A program made the translations under genes and the position numbers. This document shows, piece by piece, positions 55,066 through 64,000 of a stretch of DNA of 64,000 nucleotides (position 1 is the stretch's first letter; every line of letters begins with the position of its first letter). This DNA is from Xiphydria camelus (taxonomy: Eukaryota; Arthropoda; Insecta; Hymenoptera; Xiphydriidae). Under the pieces are notes generated by a model. The model was not told the origin of the DNA and ran no database searches. It saw only the letters and a list, made by a program, of their open reading frames with translations. Where the stretch lies: positions 19,161,111 to 19,225,110 of the forward strand of contig OY783191.1 of assembly GCA_963678675.1 (NCBI GenBank). The letters run 5' to 3'.

Positions 55066-55720
55066 TGTCAACATAACCACGTAACATAAACAAAGAATTT
55101 GTAAATAAAAGTAGTTTTAAAAGTGCAAGTGCAATAAACCCAATTCATAAGTGATGAATATCGGTATCGAAGATATCTTATCAATTCTAGGAGTCAAAAA
55201 TTCCGCTAGTGGAAGGAGAAGCGGTATTGAAAGCAGGTTTGTATTTTCCTGCGGAATCAAAAAGAGAAACCAAAATGCAGTGAAAATCATCGCTTCTTGC
55301 GTACAATCGTCACATGGTACTATTTGCCGTACTGATTTATGTACAGAAGCGTTGCAAAAACATGTTTTCGTCTTCCTCTGGCCCAGCTGCACTTGCACGT
55401 TACTTCTTTATTGTTGTTTACTAGTAAGATGTTCACTTGAACTTCGTGAGGAGCACTTGTTACATGTGACGATTGTACGCAAGAAGCGACGATTTTCACT
55501 GTATTTTGGTTTCTCTTTTTGATTCAGCAGGAAAATACAAACTTCTTTTTCAATACCGCTTCTCCTTCCACTAGCGGCATTTTTGACTCTCCTAGAACTG
55601 ACAAGATATCTTCGATATCGATATTCATCACTTATGAATTGGGTTTATTGCACTTGCACTCTTAAAACTACTTTTAGGTATTTACAAATACTTTGTTTAC
55701 GTTACATGGTTATCTTGACA
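55066..55720. repeat. Large foldback
   Basis: TGTCAACATAACCACGTAAC at the left returns inverted at the right end (TTACATGGTTATCTTGACA). Arms about 255 bases (55066-55320, 55455-55720) around a 130-base centre. The 93- and 123-codon frames over the arms are mirror images and not called as genes. Confidence 0.75.
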
Positions 55721-55948
55721 TTCGGTCCGCAACGACGGCCATCTTAGGAAGAACGAAACGCCACCATACAGCGGTGTCCGACGCGAATAAAAGTTCCGTA
55801 CGGCGTCAGCGAATAGACCAATCAGGATCAAGTATTCCGTTCTGGCAAAAACTCGCACTCCGGATCCTCACTGTGGCATCAGAGTAACGTCACTCAGTGA
55901 CGCCACCGCGTGACTTTTGGGTGAAAGTCACGCTTGGCTATCGGGGGG

Positions 55949-56801
55949 GCGGTATTTGTATGCCTTGCCGTCACAAGGCAGTGCATTTCGCAGTGGTCAG
56001 CGACCTCACGATGGATGGATTCCTGGCAGCTCTCAAACGTTTCGTCGCGCGAAGAGGTTGTCCCCAACACGTCTACTTAGACAACGGGACAAACTTTGTG
56101 GGCGCCAACAATCAATTGTCGGAACTACACGACGTATTTCAAGGAGGACCACAACGACTAGTCATCCACCAGAATCTTGCTGAACAAGACATCACGTGGC
56201 ATTTTAGTCCACTACAGAGGCTTCTGATTTTGGCGGACTCTGGGAAGCAGGCGTAAAGGCATTCAAACACCATATGAAGAGGGTCGTCGGAGATGAATTG
56301 TTCACCTTCGAACAATTCAATACCTTTGCAATCCAAGTCGAAGGGATCCTCAACTCTCGACCTATAACTCCTATCTCCATTGATCCTAATGACGTGATCG
56401 CCCTCACTCCTGGTCACTTTATTATTGGAGATTCTTTAAGAAATGATCCAGAGGCCGACATCAGTGCTATACCATCTAACAGAATATCTACGTGGCAGCA
56501 CATACAAAGGATGAAGGAACACTTTTGGAAAAGATGGCATAAGGAGTACGTGAGTGAGCTCATCAACCGACATAAGTGGAGGAGTGGGACTCACGATATA
56601 AAGGAAGGAACGGTCGTCATAATCCGAGACGACCACTTTCCGCCGACCCAATGGGCTCTTGGACGCATCGTCAAGACTTACCCAGGGCAAGATGGTATCA
56701 TCAGGACGGTGCAAGTAAAGACGGCGACCGGCGTCTTCGACAGGAGCGTAAAGAAGCTCGCACCTCTCCTTGACGAGTCGAAGGCAACGACGAACAACTA
56801 G
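55949..56801 (+). pseudogene. BEL integrase core and C-terminal domain
   Basis: After the insertion: KAVHFAVVSDLTMDGFLAAL, LDNGTNFVGAN (second acid), GGLWEAGVKAFKHHMKR (third acid region), ILNSRPITPIS, then HIQRMKEHFWKRWHKEYVSE and GTVVIIRDD..PPTQWALGRI, fitting the DUF5641-type tail. Frameshifts lie near 55968 and near 56215, so two frames (55897-56256, 56274-56801) carry it. Ends at TAG 56799, 140 bases before the polypurine tract. Confidence 0.88.
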
Positions 56802-56940
56802 CTGAATGGTATCACATAATATAAGTTACATTAGTTCTAAGATATATAAGTATTATAGCTCAATATTTCTGAGTATTATCTGTTCAACTTCAATGCGTGT
56901 ATATAAGCATATTAGTTTAGTTCCTCTCTCCGTTCGCAAC

Positions 56941-56950
56941 GGGGGGAGGA
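56941..56950 (+). promoter_or_regulatory. BEL polypurine tract
   Basis: GGGGGGAGGA directly before TGTTCCG, the start of the 3' LTR. Confidence 0.8.
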
Positions 56951-57941
56951 TGTTCCGTCGCATCGAACGACGGAATTCGGCGGTTTGATTTATGGCATCC
57001 TTCATAATAATTCGCCGACTATATTTCATCGTGTCATCGGCGATTCGAATATTTCGGCGAACGAAGGTCGTTAATTCACGGTCCCGAACCTTTCTCGGAA
57101 GGCGCAATCCGAGCCGGCTTAAGGAGAGGAGTGTCGGACGCAGTCGACAGACAATTAGGGAATTTTAATACATGATTTATCGAGAAAGTCCTTTCATTGC
57201 CTTTAGGTAACTTGACGTACCCTCGCGGTCGAGAACGAGCATCCGGCTGGCCCGACTGTTAAGTGCGTCACTCAGGTACCGCTAATAACGGCATCTTCGC
57301 CCTGTAGACTTAGACTTTAGACTTTTAGACTCGGAAATTTCCTAAGCGTCATCTTCTGCTCCGCCGACGCTCCTTCTCCCAGCCAATCAGGGGGCATCGC
57401 GTCAGCCCACGCTATACCTTCCATTGGTCTGTGTTGCGCACATATAAACTGGGACTAAACGCGCGTCTTTTAATGTATCACAAATCATCAAACGTGTCGT
57501 ACGTGTCGTACTCCGCCGATCAACCTCACTCGGAATCAGTAAGTTAATCCGATTCTAGGTCGTATTTGGTATCGCGGAACGTGGATAGTACATTCAGGTG
57601 TCAGTCCTTTATCTGAACACGACTCAGTTACATTCGCTCCCTTTGTCAATAGGCCATTGCGTGCCAGCCGACGGATTGAAGTTCTGAGTTCGTACCGCGT
57701 CAATTCAGCGCATTCAATTGTAAATCATTATAAACCAACTTTACTGTATTTTGTTATTCTAATATACGATTATTAAATTTAGTGAGTGCAGTGTATAGTT
57801 ATTTGAACTAGCCGATCGGTTTGAATCTCCCCTTTCGGTCGTTCGGTTAAAAATCTAATAGCCGCGTCACGCATAGTGTCCTCGGGATTTACGACCCCGA
57901 GGAGATCCGATTAAATCATCGCGCGGCGACCGAACAAAACA
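56951..57941 (+). repeat. BEL 3' LTR
   Basis: About 991 bases from TGTTCCGTCGC to AACAAAACA. The last 693 bases match the 5' LTR remnant. It contains a CATATAAACTGG word near 57441 that could be a TATA box, with TATCACAAATCATC downstream. Confidence 0.8.
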
Positions 57942-57957
57942 GTGGGGCAAAGCACCC

Positions 57958-58410
57958 TTAAAGTTGGCATAAATTCAAAATCGTGTATAATCGAGTTGAA
58001 ATTGAGTACTCAGGGGTTTTTGGGGTCGCTGATTACGAATCCAAAGTCAAAATTTCGAAAAACAATATGGCGGATCCAATATGGCGGAAAGGTTCCTCAA
58101 AAATTGATAGAATCTGGGTGAAATTGAGTACTCGGAGGTTTTTGGGGTCGCTGATTACGAATCCAAAGTCAAAATTTCGAAAAACAATATGGCGGATCCA
58201 ATGTGGCGGAAAGGTTTCTCAAAAATTGATTCAATCTGGGTGAGAGTGAGTACTCTGGGGTTTTTAGGGTTGCTGATTACGAATCGAAAGTCGAAAATTC
58301 GAAAAACAATATGGCGGATCCAATATGGCAGAAAGGTTTCTCAAAAATTGATCGAATCTGGGTGAGATTGAGTACTCGGGGGTTTTTGGGGTCGCTGATT
58401 ACGAATTCAA
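57958..58410 (+). repeat. Minisatellite, 122-bp units
   Basis: ATTGAGTACTC-type starts at 58001, 58123, 58245 and 58367; each unit contains GGGGTCGCTGATTACGAATC and CAATATGGCGGATCCAATAT. Related to the arrays at 47135 and 61604 but of a distinct subtype. Confidence 0.8.
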
Positions 58411-59819
58411 ATTTTATTTTACGATTTAAAATTTTATTTTCATGATTTTTTGTGTTCTTTTAGATAAATAAAACACTTATAAGGAATGCTGTACAGATAT
58501 TTAATAGATGTCTTATTTTTACACTATGATTACAATGTGAACGTTAACTATTACAACATGTACTGCGTTGATGCAACTTTATAGGGAAACGTCAGAATCA
58601 TTATCTGTTAATGATTCGTTGCTGTCGCTATCTGGAGAACTACTGACATCTGGTGCCTTTAGTAATGACAAAACATCTTTTTGAAGTGTTACTGCTTTTT
58701 TCTGTGGTAGCTTTCTTTGACTTGTAATAAAAGGGTCAGATGTGATAAGCAGTAAATGAAGTACATCTTCGTTCGTTTTTATGCGTGACATCTTACGAGA
58801 ATGACATTTGCGATACCTCTTAAATTCTTTATTACAAGCTTCCTGAGCTTCTTCACTTAGTTGGCCGATGGGAAGCATAGCATGTTCTATTATACTGGTA
58901 CCATGTATTAAGACTTTATGTACAGTTGGTGGCATCGGGTACCATGGATACTCTTCTATAAAAACTTCTACCGTTTCTAGAGCATATGCTTTATACTTTT
59001 CCACGTTTATTTCATAACCACTTGATATCGTTTGCAGAATAACTTTAAATCGTTTTATAACATCAATATTAATACCTGTAATATCTGCCGATATATTCGG
59101 ATTATCGAAAAAGCGCCTGGCTGTATTGCCGTCATTGGTGGTTCCAAAACCCGGCTTTGGTTTATCCACTAATAGTCCCAATGTATTTCTGAACTTATCC
59201 TGAATATTTTTCTTTTTATTCGCTACCACTTGTTTGTTTTCCTGTTCACGGGCTTGCCACGTCTTCAATGGTAGTTTATTATGCAAGATGTTGTAGACAT
59301 TCGAAGAACCTAATCCATGCATGAAGCGCAGATAAGCCGAATTCCAATCTAGAAAAGTCCAGTACACTTGGAGTAGAAATTTTGTCAAGTTTATTAAAAT
59401 CCTTAGATGTGAGACCGCAAACAAAACATCTTTGTATTGATGTAGTCCCCGTAAGTGCGTTACATACTTTTCCGTCAACCATTGTAAGGAGCATTTTATA
59501 ATTTACTTCAATATGTGTATTACTAAAGTCGTACTGCAGTGGCTGTAATTGCTGTATTTGTGCTTGTATATATTCTTGTTCCTGTCTGGATAAGTCCTGG
59601 GTTTCATGTTTAAACTGGAACCTAATCGGTCTACAATACCTAGTAGAGGAACAGCTTTCATTTTGCCAAAAAATAATTTCCTGTTGCTTTGGTGGTTTTT
59701 CCGATATCAGCCGTATGGGTACAACAGATGAAATGAAGATGTGTGCTTCACTAGCACTGGAGTCACTAGGAAATTTTTGTTTATATTCTGCTTGTCCAGA
59801 GCCGTCGAAACCCCACTTA

Positions 59820-60031
59820 TACCCGGGGACACGGCATCTGTCGCTGGTGACTTTTTTTAAACGTTATTTTTAAACGTACTAAGCAATAATTAATAATCAT
59901 CATGCTTTCGTTAACGAGAGTAGACGCCACCGTAGCTAATGAGCGCATGAGAATTAATTATTCATTGGTTAGTACGTTTAAAAATAACCTTTAAAAAAAG
60001 TCACCAGCGACAGATGCCGTGTCCCCGGGTG
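59820..60031. mobile_element. Mariner/Tc1-type MITE, copy B
   Basis: 212-bp relative of 4503-4713 with the same inner arms, flanked by TA (59818-59819, 60032-60033). The termini are better complements than in copy A (CCCGGGGACACGGCATCTGT). Inserted in the Transib coding region. Confidence 0.82.
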
Positions 60032-60128
60032 TACAAATCAATGTTAAATTCTGAAAGCTTTCGGGTTTCTTGCTTCTTAAAACTTCTTGCTGAGCATCCA
60101 AAAGGCGTAACGCGGTGTGATCGAGAAG

Positions 60129-60149
60129 AGAGAGAGAGAGAGAGAGCTT
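60129..60149. repeat. (GA)n microsatellite in Transib coding region
   Basis: Read on the minus strand it gives the LSLSLSS stretch and precedes the point where the Transib similarity is lost. Confidence 0.85.
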
Positions 60150-61068
60150 GAAGTTTGCATTCTGCGGCAGTGTCTGCTACTATAATGCTGTCCTTCTGGG
60201 GGTAACATTCCTTCTTTACCACTTGAATTGTCTTATACGATGGAAATCTATCTTTATCATGCTCTCTTATAATATTGTATTGATGCCTATTTAGCCGAGC
60301 TTCCACATACATGGCCAGAGCCTCTGTTCCTGTAAGTTTTCTTCTTTTAGGGACACTACGCGTATAAAGCTTGAACGCTGTTCTATACTTAGTCGCACGC
60401 GCCGGTGTTGTCTGAGTGACTTCCTTTACTACTTCTGATTCTGCAACTTTACTAGTAGATCGTAAACTCATGTGTGAGTGGCGTATGATAACTCTTCAGG
60501 TGAGAAAGTTTTCCTCAGTGATTCCGTTTTCAGACGTTTCGTTCTCTGAAGACGCGCTGAAACTCGTTCGAGGTCGACCCACTTTTTCAGATGAAATTCT
60601 ATAATTCGGAAAACCTATTGAAGCGTCTAACCAGCTCTTGTTTTTAGTAAGAAATCGGTCGTACTTCCGGTTTGTTTCCAGCCATCTTTTCTTGAAATCC
60701 GAAACGAAAAATGATATTTTCTTGTGAAATTCAGGTACACGGTCTTCTGGACACTTTGTATGCATTTCGACGAACTTTTTCAAGACATTCACTTGGTCCT
60801 CTAGTTGTAAGCAATCAGAATCTCTCATTTTATCAAATAATACTCTCCGAGTTATAAAGATATTCATGCAACCGGATCCTAAAAATAAAATTAAAAAAAT
60901 CTTGCTCGGTCGCCATGCGATCAATGCTTGATCTCCGCGGGGTAGTAAATCCCGAAGACACTCGTTCATGACACCACTACTTACCAGACATACCGCAAGG
61001 CGAATTCTAAGCTCACGGCTGTTGATTGAACGTGTGGTGAAGTGGTTCAAACCGACCGGTTGGTTCAA

Positions 61069-61603
61069 ATGAGTTAATACTGCACTACACTATATTATTG
61101 GTAACATATTCGAGTTAAAGAGATGCAGTAGTTTAATGAATTAACGGTGGTTTACAATTAGTTGCTCCGAATGCACTGGGTACGATACATTACACTTATG
61201 TTTCGAGCGAAGTTGAAGGACTTACTACCTCAATGTGCTGGACTTGACAGAATACTCTGTGCTGGACGAGGCACTGTTCACTTGGTTATACACACACTGA
61301 CTATCGTGCATTCCATAGCGGCTTCTATATCTTATATCTAATAGTAATTGCAAGGCGGTGGGGAATTAGACTTTCTGTGTGAAAGGTACGGGACTATAAG
61401 CGCACTACAGCTTATATTCGCCGAAATATATCATCAGCCTAATGGCTAGATTAACCCCTACATTAGTGAGGTATTTAGATCGCGATGATATGATGGTAAT
61501 AACCATTATTCAGAATTCCGACTATCGCTTGTCGGAACAAATATCATTAACACTAGATTTACGGACGGTTTCGACGTTCTGAAATATTTATTTTGGCGGA
61601 TAA
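61069..61603. other. Transib 5' flank, nothing further recognised
   Basis: May include the untranslated 5' part of the Transib unit, but no CACTGTG-like end is evident. At 61503-61540 the words TATTCAGAATTCCGACTATC match 47641-47660, so the repeat family at 61604 probably extends into this stretch. Confidence 0.4.
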
Positions 61604-62025
61604 CACAGTCACAAAAAAAAGTGGGGTATACATTTGATGCGATATATGTTATCCGTAGTAATTTTGAATTTTGTAAATATAACTTCATATTCGTAATCAG
61701 CGACCGAAAAAACCCCCCTATACCAAATTTGGCATGAATCCATTGATTTTCGAAAATCTTGTCCGCCATATTGGATTCACCATCTTGAATTTTTGAAATC
61801 CGACTTCACATTCGTGATCAGCGACCCAAAAAATACTCTATACCGAATTTGATTCAAGTCCATTAACTTTTTGAAAATCGTGGTCTCTGGCTGGTTTTTT
61901 GAGATTAAAAAAACAATTTGACGTGATAACCAAATTTTGACACCGGATTCGTGATTAGGAGGTAAAATTACTACGGATAACATATATCGCATCAAATGTA
62001 TACCCCGCTTTTTTTGTGTGTGTCT
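61604..62025. repeat. Foldback with internal minisatellite
   Basis: Left arm TGGGGTATACATTTGATGCG and right arm CGCATCAAATGTATACCCCG, each about 60 bases, enclose about two inverted units of the GGCGGATCCAATATGG minisatellite type (on the minus strand CCAATATGGCGGACAAGATT). The complete form of the family seen in part at 47135-47615. Confidence 0.75.
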
Positions 62026-62729
62026 GTGCAATTATCCTAATATCTACGAAATTATAGTCCATGCTACTATATCTTTATTGTACAGCGAAATATAATTTAT
62101 AAAAAAATATTCCACAAATGTAATGTAGAACTCATAGGTTACTGGATAATCGAACTTGAACGGCACTCTGAATAAGTCACCCGTCACATTGACGGGATTC
62201 CGAAAACCTAGTGTTAAAAATGCTGCTATTCTCATGTTTGAATTAGCTTTTCTTCAAAAGAGGCGCAAATATGCGCAACATTTTCTTGCAGATTCTGCAA
62301 GTACAAGTTATAAAGATTAATTAAGAGTCGAAATTAGAAACATGATCTGCCCTGATAACAACTAAAATCATAACTATATTTGCAAAGAACGACTTAGATC
62401 AATATATTTATTTCGATTATAATTACAATATAGTGATTACTTCAAAACGAGTTTGGTTATGAAGAAATAAAAGACTAACCTGTTGGTAAGCCCTCCATGG
62501 TAAAAGTAGGTTTTCATATATTAACACTGCAGAGCACTATCAACACAAAGTAGAGACATATTTGCAGTCCGTTTCTGTAGCCGTGAAGACAACCAAATTT
62601 GAACAGGTCTGTACAAGTCGGCTGCGTTTTTTGAGCTCGGTGCGTGATGGAACCGGATGCCCCCACCATTCAAGTTTATTATCTAAGTATTATTTACTGT
62701 CTATTGTTCATTTCAATTTTGGAGTTTCT
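62026..62729. other. Non-coding stretch, nothing recognised
   Basis: Short frames only. No repeat partner in the window. Confidence 0.4.
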
Positions 62730-63060
62730 GCCAACAATTTGTACATTTGGCCCCACTGTGAGACGGGGCAACTCCTGGTCGTGACGGTCTGCCGACAGCA
62801 GTTTCGGCAGAAACAGTCTCTCACAATCAGTACTTTCTTGCAGTACTGCCAGGAGTGTCCCGTCTCGAAACAGTTAGCACATCCTGGTTCGTGCTTTTGG
62901 TGGTGTTTTCGTCCTTTTTTCCGTTGCCCTTTGAGGGTGTCAGAACCCTCCCGTGTGGGTGCTCCTTGAATGTTGTCGATCGGTCGACCCTCCTTCGGCT
63001 TGGCGGAGGGGACGTTTGCGAATAGAGTGAGATCCCAGAGCCCCCAGACCTATGTCATTT
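62730..63060 (-). pseudogene. Gag-like zinc-knuckle fragment
   Basis: On the minus strand the frame reads NVPSAKPKEGRPIDN, a basic stretch (KGQRKKGRKHHQKHEPG), then CANCFETGHSWQYCKK, a perfect C-x2-C-x4-H-x4-C knuckle, and a second cysteine group (CFCRNCCRQ). This is the nucleocapsid-type end of a retroelement gag. The rest of the element is not present; the family cannot be named. Confidence 0.5.
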
Positions 63061-63390
63061 TAGCAAAGCTAATATTTTGTGAATAAATAGTGTGATATGT
63101 GTTTAAGAACGTATGCGTACTTGCTAGCTTGGAAGCGGGGCCGTTTAACAGGTAACAGGTACAAAAGGTACATACAAATCTTGCTCGCCTACGTTAAAGT
63201 ATGAAAGCTGGTTTTTATATATGTTTTACAGAATATTGTTAAAAACCAACATTCATTATTGCCAGACACTTTCCGTGGGCCCTAACTTCCGCCAGACGCT
63301 TTAAAGTTCGCAAAAAAATGAGGTAACCTACGTCATTATAGCAAGCCTAAATTTTATATATGTTACTTGGGTTAAGCTAGGAATCCACTA
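63061..63390. other. Non-coding stretch, nothing recognised
   Basis: No gene or repeat pair seen. Confidence 0.35.
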
Positions 63391-63530
63391 CACTCGACTC
63401 GACTCGACTCGACTCGACTCGACACGACACGACTCGACACGACACGGTGACAAAAATTTGCGTGGTGTGTCCACTGGAATCGACGCGACACGACTCGACG
63501 CTACTCGACACAACGGTAGTGCTTCGTCCT
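63391..63530 (+). repeat. CGACT/CGACA pentamer array
   Basis: Runs of CGACTCGACT and CGACACGACA from 63394 to about 63440 and again to 63513. It resembles the terminal repeats of the MITE at 63904 and may be a half element. Confidence 0.65.
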
Positions 63531-63903
63531 TTTAAATTTTAACGTACTAGGATACATCGTGTATGGCTCTATAATTTTTCCAATTATTGCTTCTCTGTAA
63601 CATCTATACAGATAGAAATTTACTATATATACCTATTTATGTTTACTTGGTCTATTCAAGGCTTTTGAGATTTCTTCTCAAGGTTCGTTGCATATATTAT
63701 ATTTTGGTCTCTACATTTCAAACTATGTATATTTTACAGCATCTCATATGCTCTAACTTTATTAATGAGATCCTCCTCCATTCCCCTGCGAAATTAATGT
63801 AAAATCTTCGAACTGCCCTTCTAGACTTTCCAAGCAAGACTGCCGCAATTCAACTGTTCGTTCATCGGTCCATATCTCGATGTGCACGCAAACCGTGTCC
63901 ACT
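63531..63903. other. Non-coding stretch, nothing recognised
   Basis: The 71-codon frame at 63587-63802 is AT-driven and has no motif. Confidence 0.35.
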
Positions 63904-64000
63904 AGGCTCGACTCGACTCGACTCGACGCGACAAATTTCTGGCCAGCCAGAAAAGTGTCGTGTCGAGTCGAGTCGAGTCGAGTCGAGTCGTGTCGAGCCT
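63904..64000. mobile_element. Short MITE with CGACT-repeat termini
   Basis: AGGCTCGACTCGACTCGACT at the left and its near complement, ending GTGTCGAGCCT, at the last base of the window. The loop is about 20 bases (TTTCTGGCCAGCCAGAAA, itself a hairpin). Any right-hand target duplication lies outside. Confidence 0.65.

Larger units (their letters stand above)
53761..55948. mobile_element. Composite 2.2-kb insertion in BEL integrase
   Basis: Ends CCCCGATAGCCA (53761) and its complement TGGCTATCGGGG; the next bases also pair partly (CACGCGGTG...). The interior is a mosaic: a tRNA-derived retroposon, a truncated copy of the AGGTTCGTTCC MITE and a large foldback. No transposase and no clear target duplication. 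The flanking coding halves rejoin at about GTA|GCGGTATTT, which sets the borders. Confidence 0.7.
48117..57941 (+). mobile_element. BEL/Pao LTR retrotransposon, disrupted
   Basis: Order: truncated 5' LTR (48117-48809), primer site, hairpin-repeat leader, gag (49365-50750), pol (50704-53760 and 55949-56801), polypurine tract (56941-56950), 3' LTR (56951-57941). Pol domains are protease, RT with YVDD, RNase H, integrase and a DUF5641-like tail, the BEL/Pao order. A 2.2-kb insertion splits the integrase. The shared LTR part differs at roughly 15-20 positions by eye, so it is older than the copia element. No target duplication is found because the left end is lost. Confidence 0.92.
58579..61068 (-). 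pseudogene. Transib transposase (RAG1-related), decayed
   Basis: An exon begins at 60878 after acceptor TTTATTTTTAG; a possible upstream exon ends at donor GTAAGT (60984-60979). Read along the minus strand: LQLEDQVNVLKKFVEMHT; VGRPRTSFSASSE; MSLRSTSKVAESEVVKEVTQ (60471); LTGTEALAMYVEARLN; YPSYK.V; a GFDGSGQAEYKQKF block (59810-59770); STRYCRPIRFQFKHET; LLTMVDGKVCNALTGT; CFVCGLTSKDFN; LSALHAWIRFFE; PGFGTTNDGNTARRFF; INIDVIKRFKVILQTISSGY; YPWYPMPPTVHKVLIHG; LPIGQLSEEAQEACNKEF and KRYRK to the stop. These blocks are those of Transib transposases; the last is the part aligned with the third catalytic acid of RAG1. Lesions: shifts near 60497 and 60475, a GA-repeat expansion, a MITE at 59820, a shift near 59288. 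Terminal repeats were not found. Confidence 0.8.

Noticed and set aside
55117..55522. Frames of 93 and 123 codons on opposite strands
   Set aside because: They lie in the two arms of the 55.1-55.7 kb foldback and mirror each other.
1..64000. CRISPR array or prokaryotic defence system
   Set aside because: The direct repeats seen are 120-bp or 296-bp tandem units or 30-38-base leader repeats without unique spacers; introns and retrotransposons show a eukaryotic genome.

Overview
The window is a dense, layered transposon landscape from an animal, most likely insect, nuclear genome. I recognise no conventional host housekeeping gene, rRNA gene, CRISPR array or bacterial-type operon. Evidence for an insect: a copia-type element primed by an initiator-Met tRNA fragment, a BEL/Pao element whose primer site fits insect tRNA-Tyr, a LOA-clade LINE with an RNase H domain, a Transib transposase, GT-AG introns, and many short inverted-repeat elements with TA, TTA/TAA or TTAA target duplications. 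The order cannot be fixed; a hymenopteran is plausible but unproven.

Layout. 1-5.0 kb: foldback repeats, a PIF/Harbinger-type MITE and a TA-flanked element carrying a second MITE. 5.1-9.8 kb: a complete copia element on the minus strand, with apparently identical 236-bp LTRs, a 5-bp duplication (ATATC) and a damaged polyprotein. 9.9-12.8 kb: a CACTA/EnSpm-like transposase gene with introns. 13-24 kb: AT-rich sequence holding TTAA-flanked elements and two large foldbacks with tRNA-like modules in both arms. 24-32 kb: mostly non-coding, with several palindromic MITEs and a DDE transposase fragment. 32.8-40.3 kb: a LOA-clade LINE on the minus strand, split by a 2.2-kb poly(A)-tailed retroposon with a 13-bp target duplication. 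40.5-43.6 kb: a spliced DUF4806-like gene (minus) whose intron holds another transposon. 43.75-45.33 kb: a Harbinger element whose 3' part is multiplied four times in tandem. 45.3-46.8 kb: a nested TTA-flanked element. 48.1-57.9 kb: a BEL/Pao element broken by stops and by a 2.2-kb composite insertion. 58.6-61.1 kb: a decayed Transib transposase (the RAG1-related family) with a MITE inside it. 61.1-64 kb: a minisatellite-bearing foldback, a gag-like zinc-knuckle remnant and CGACT-rich MITEs.

The elements do not form a cooperating pathway; they are a stratified record of insertions. Relative order can be read from nesting: copia into the upstream part of the CACTA unit, retroposon into LOA, composite element into BEL, MITE into Transib, and one element into a site whose empty version survives elsewhere in the window. 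The most unusual structures are the tandem multimer of a Harbinger 3' end, the foldbacks with paired tRNA-like modules, the hairpin array in the BEL leader, and the Transib remnant.
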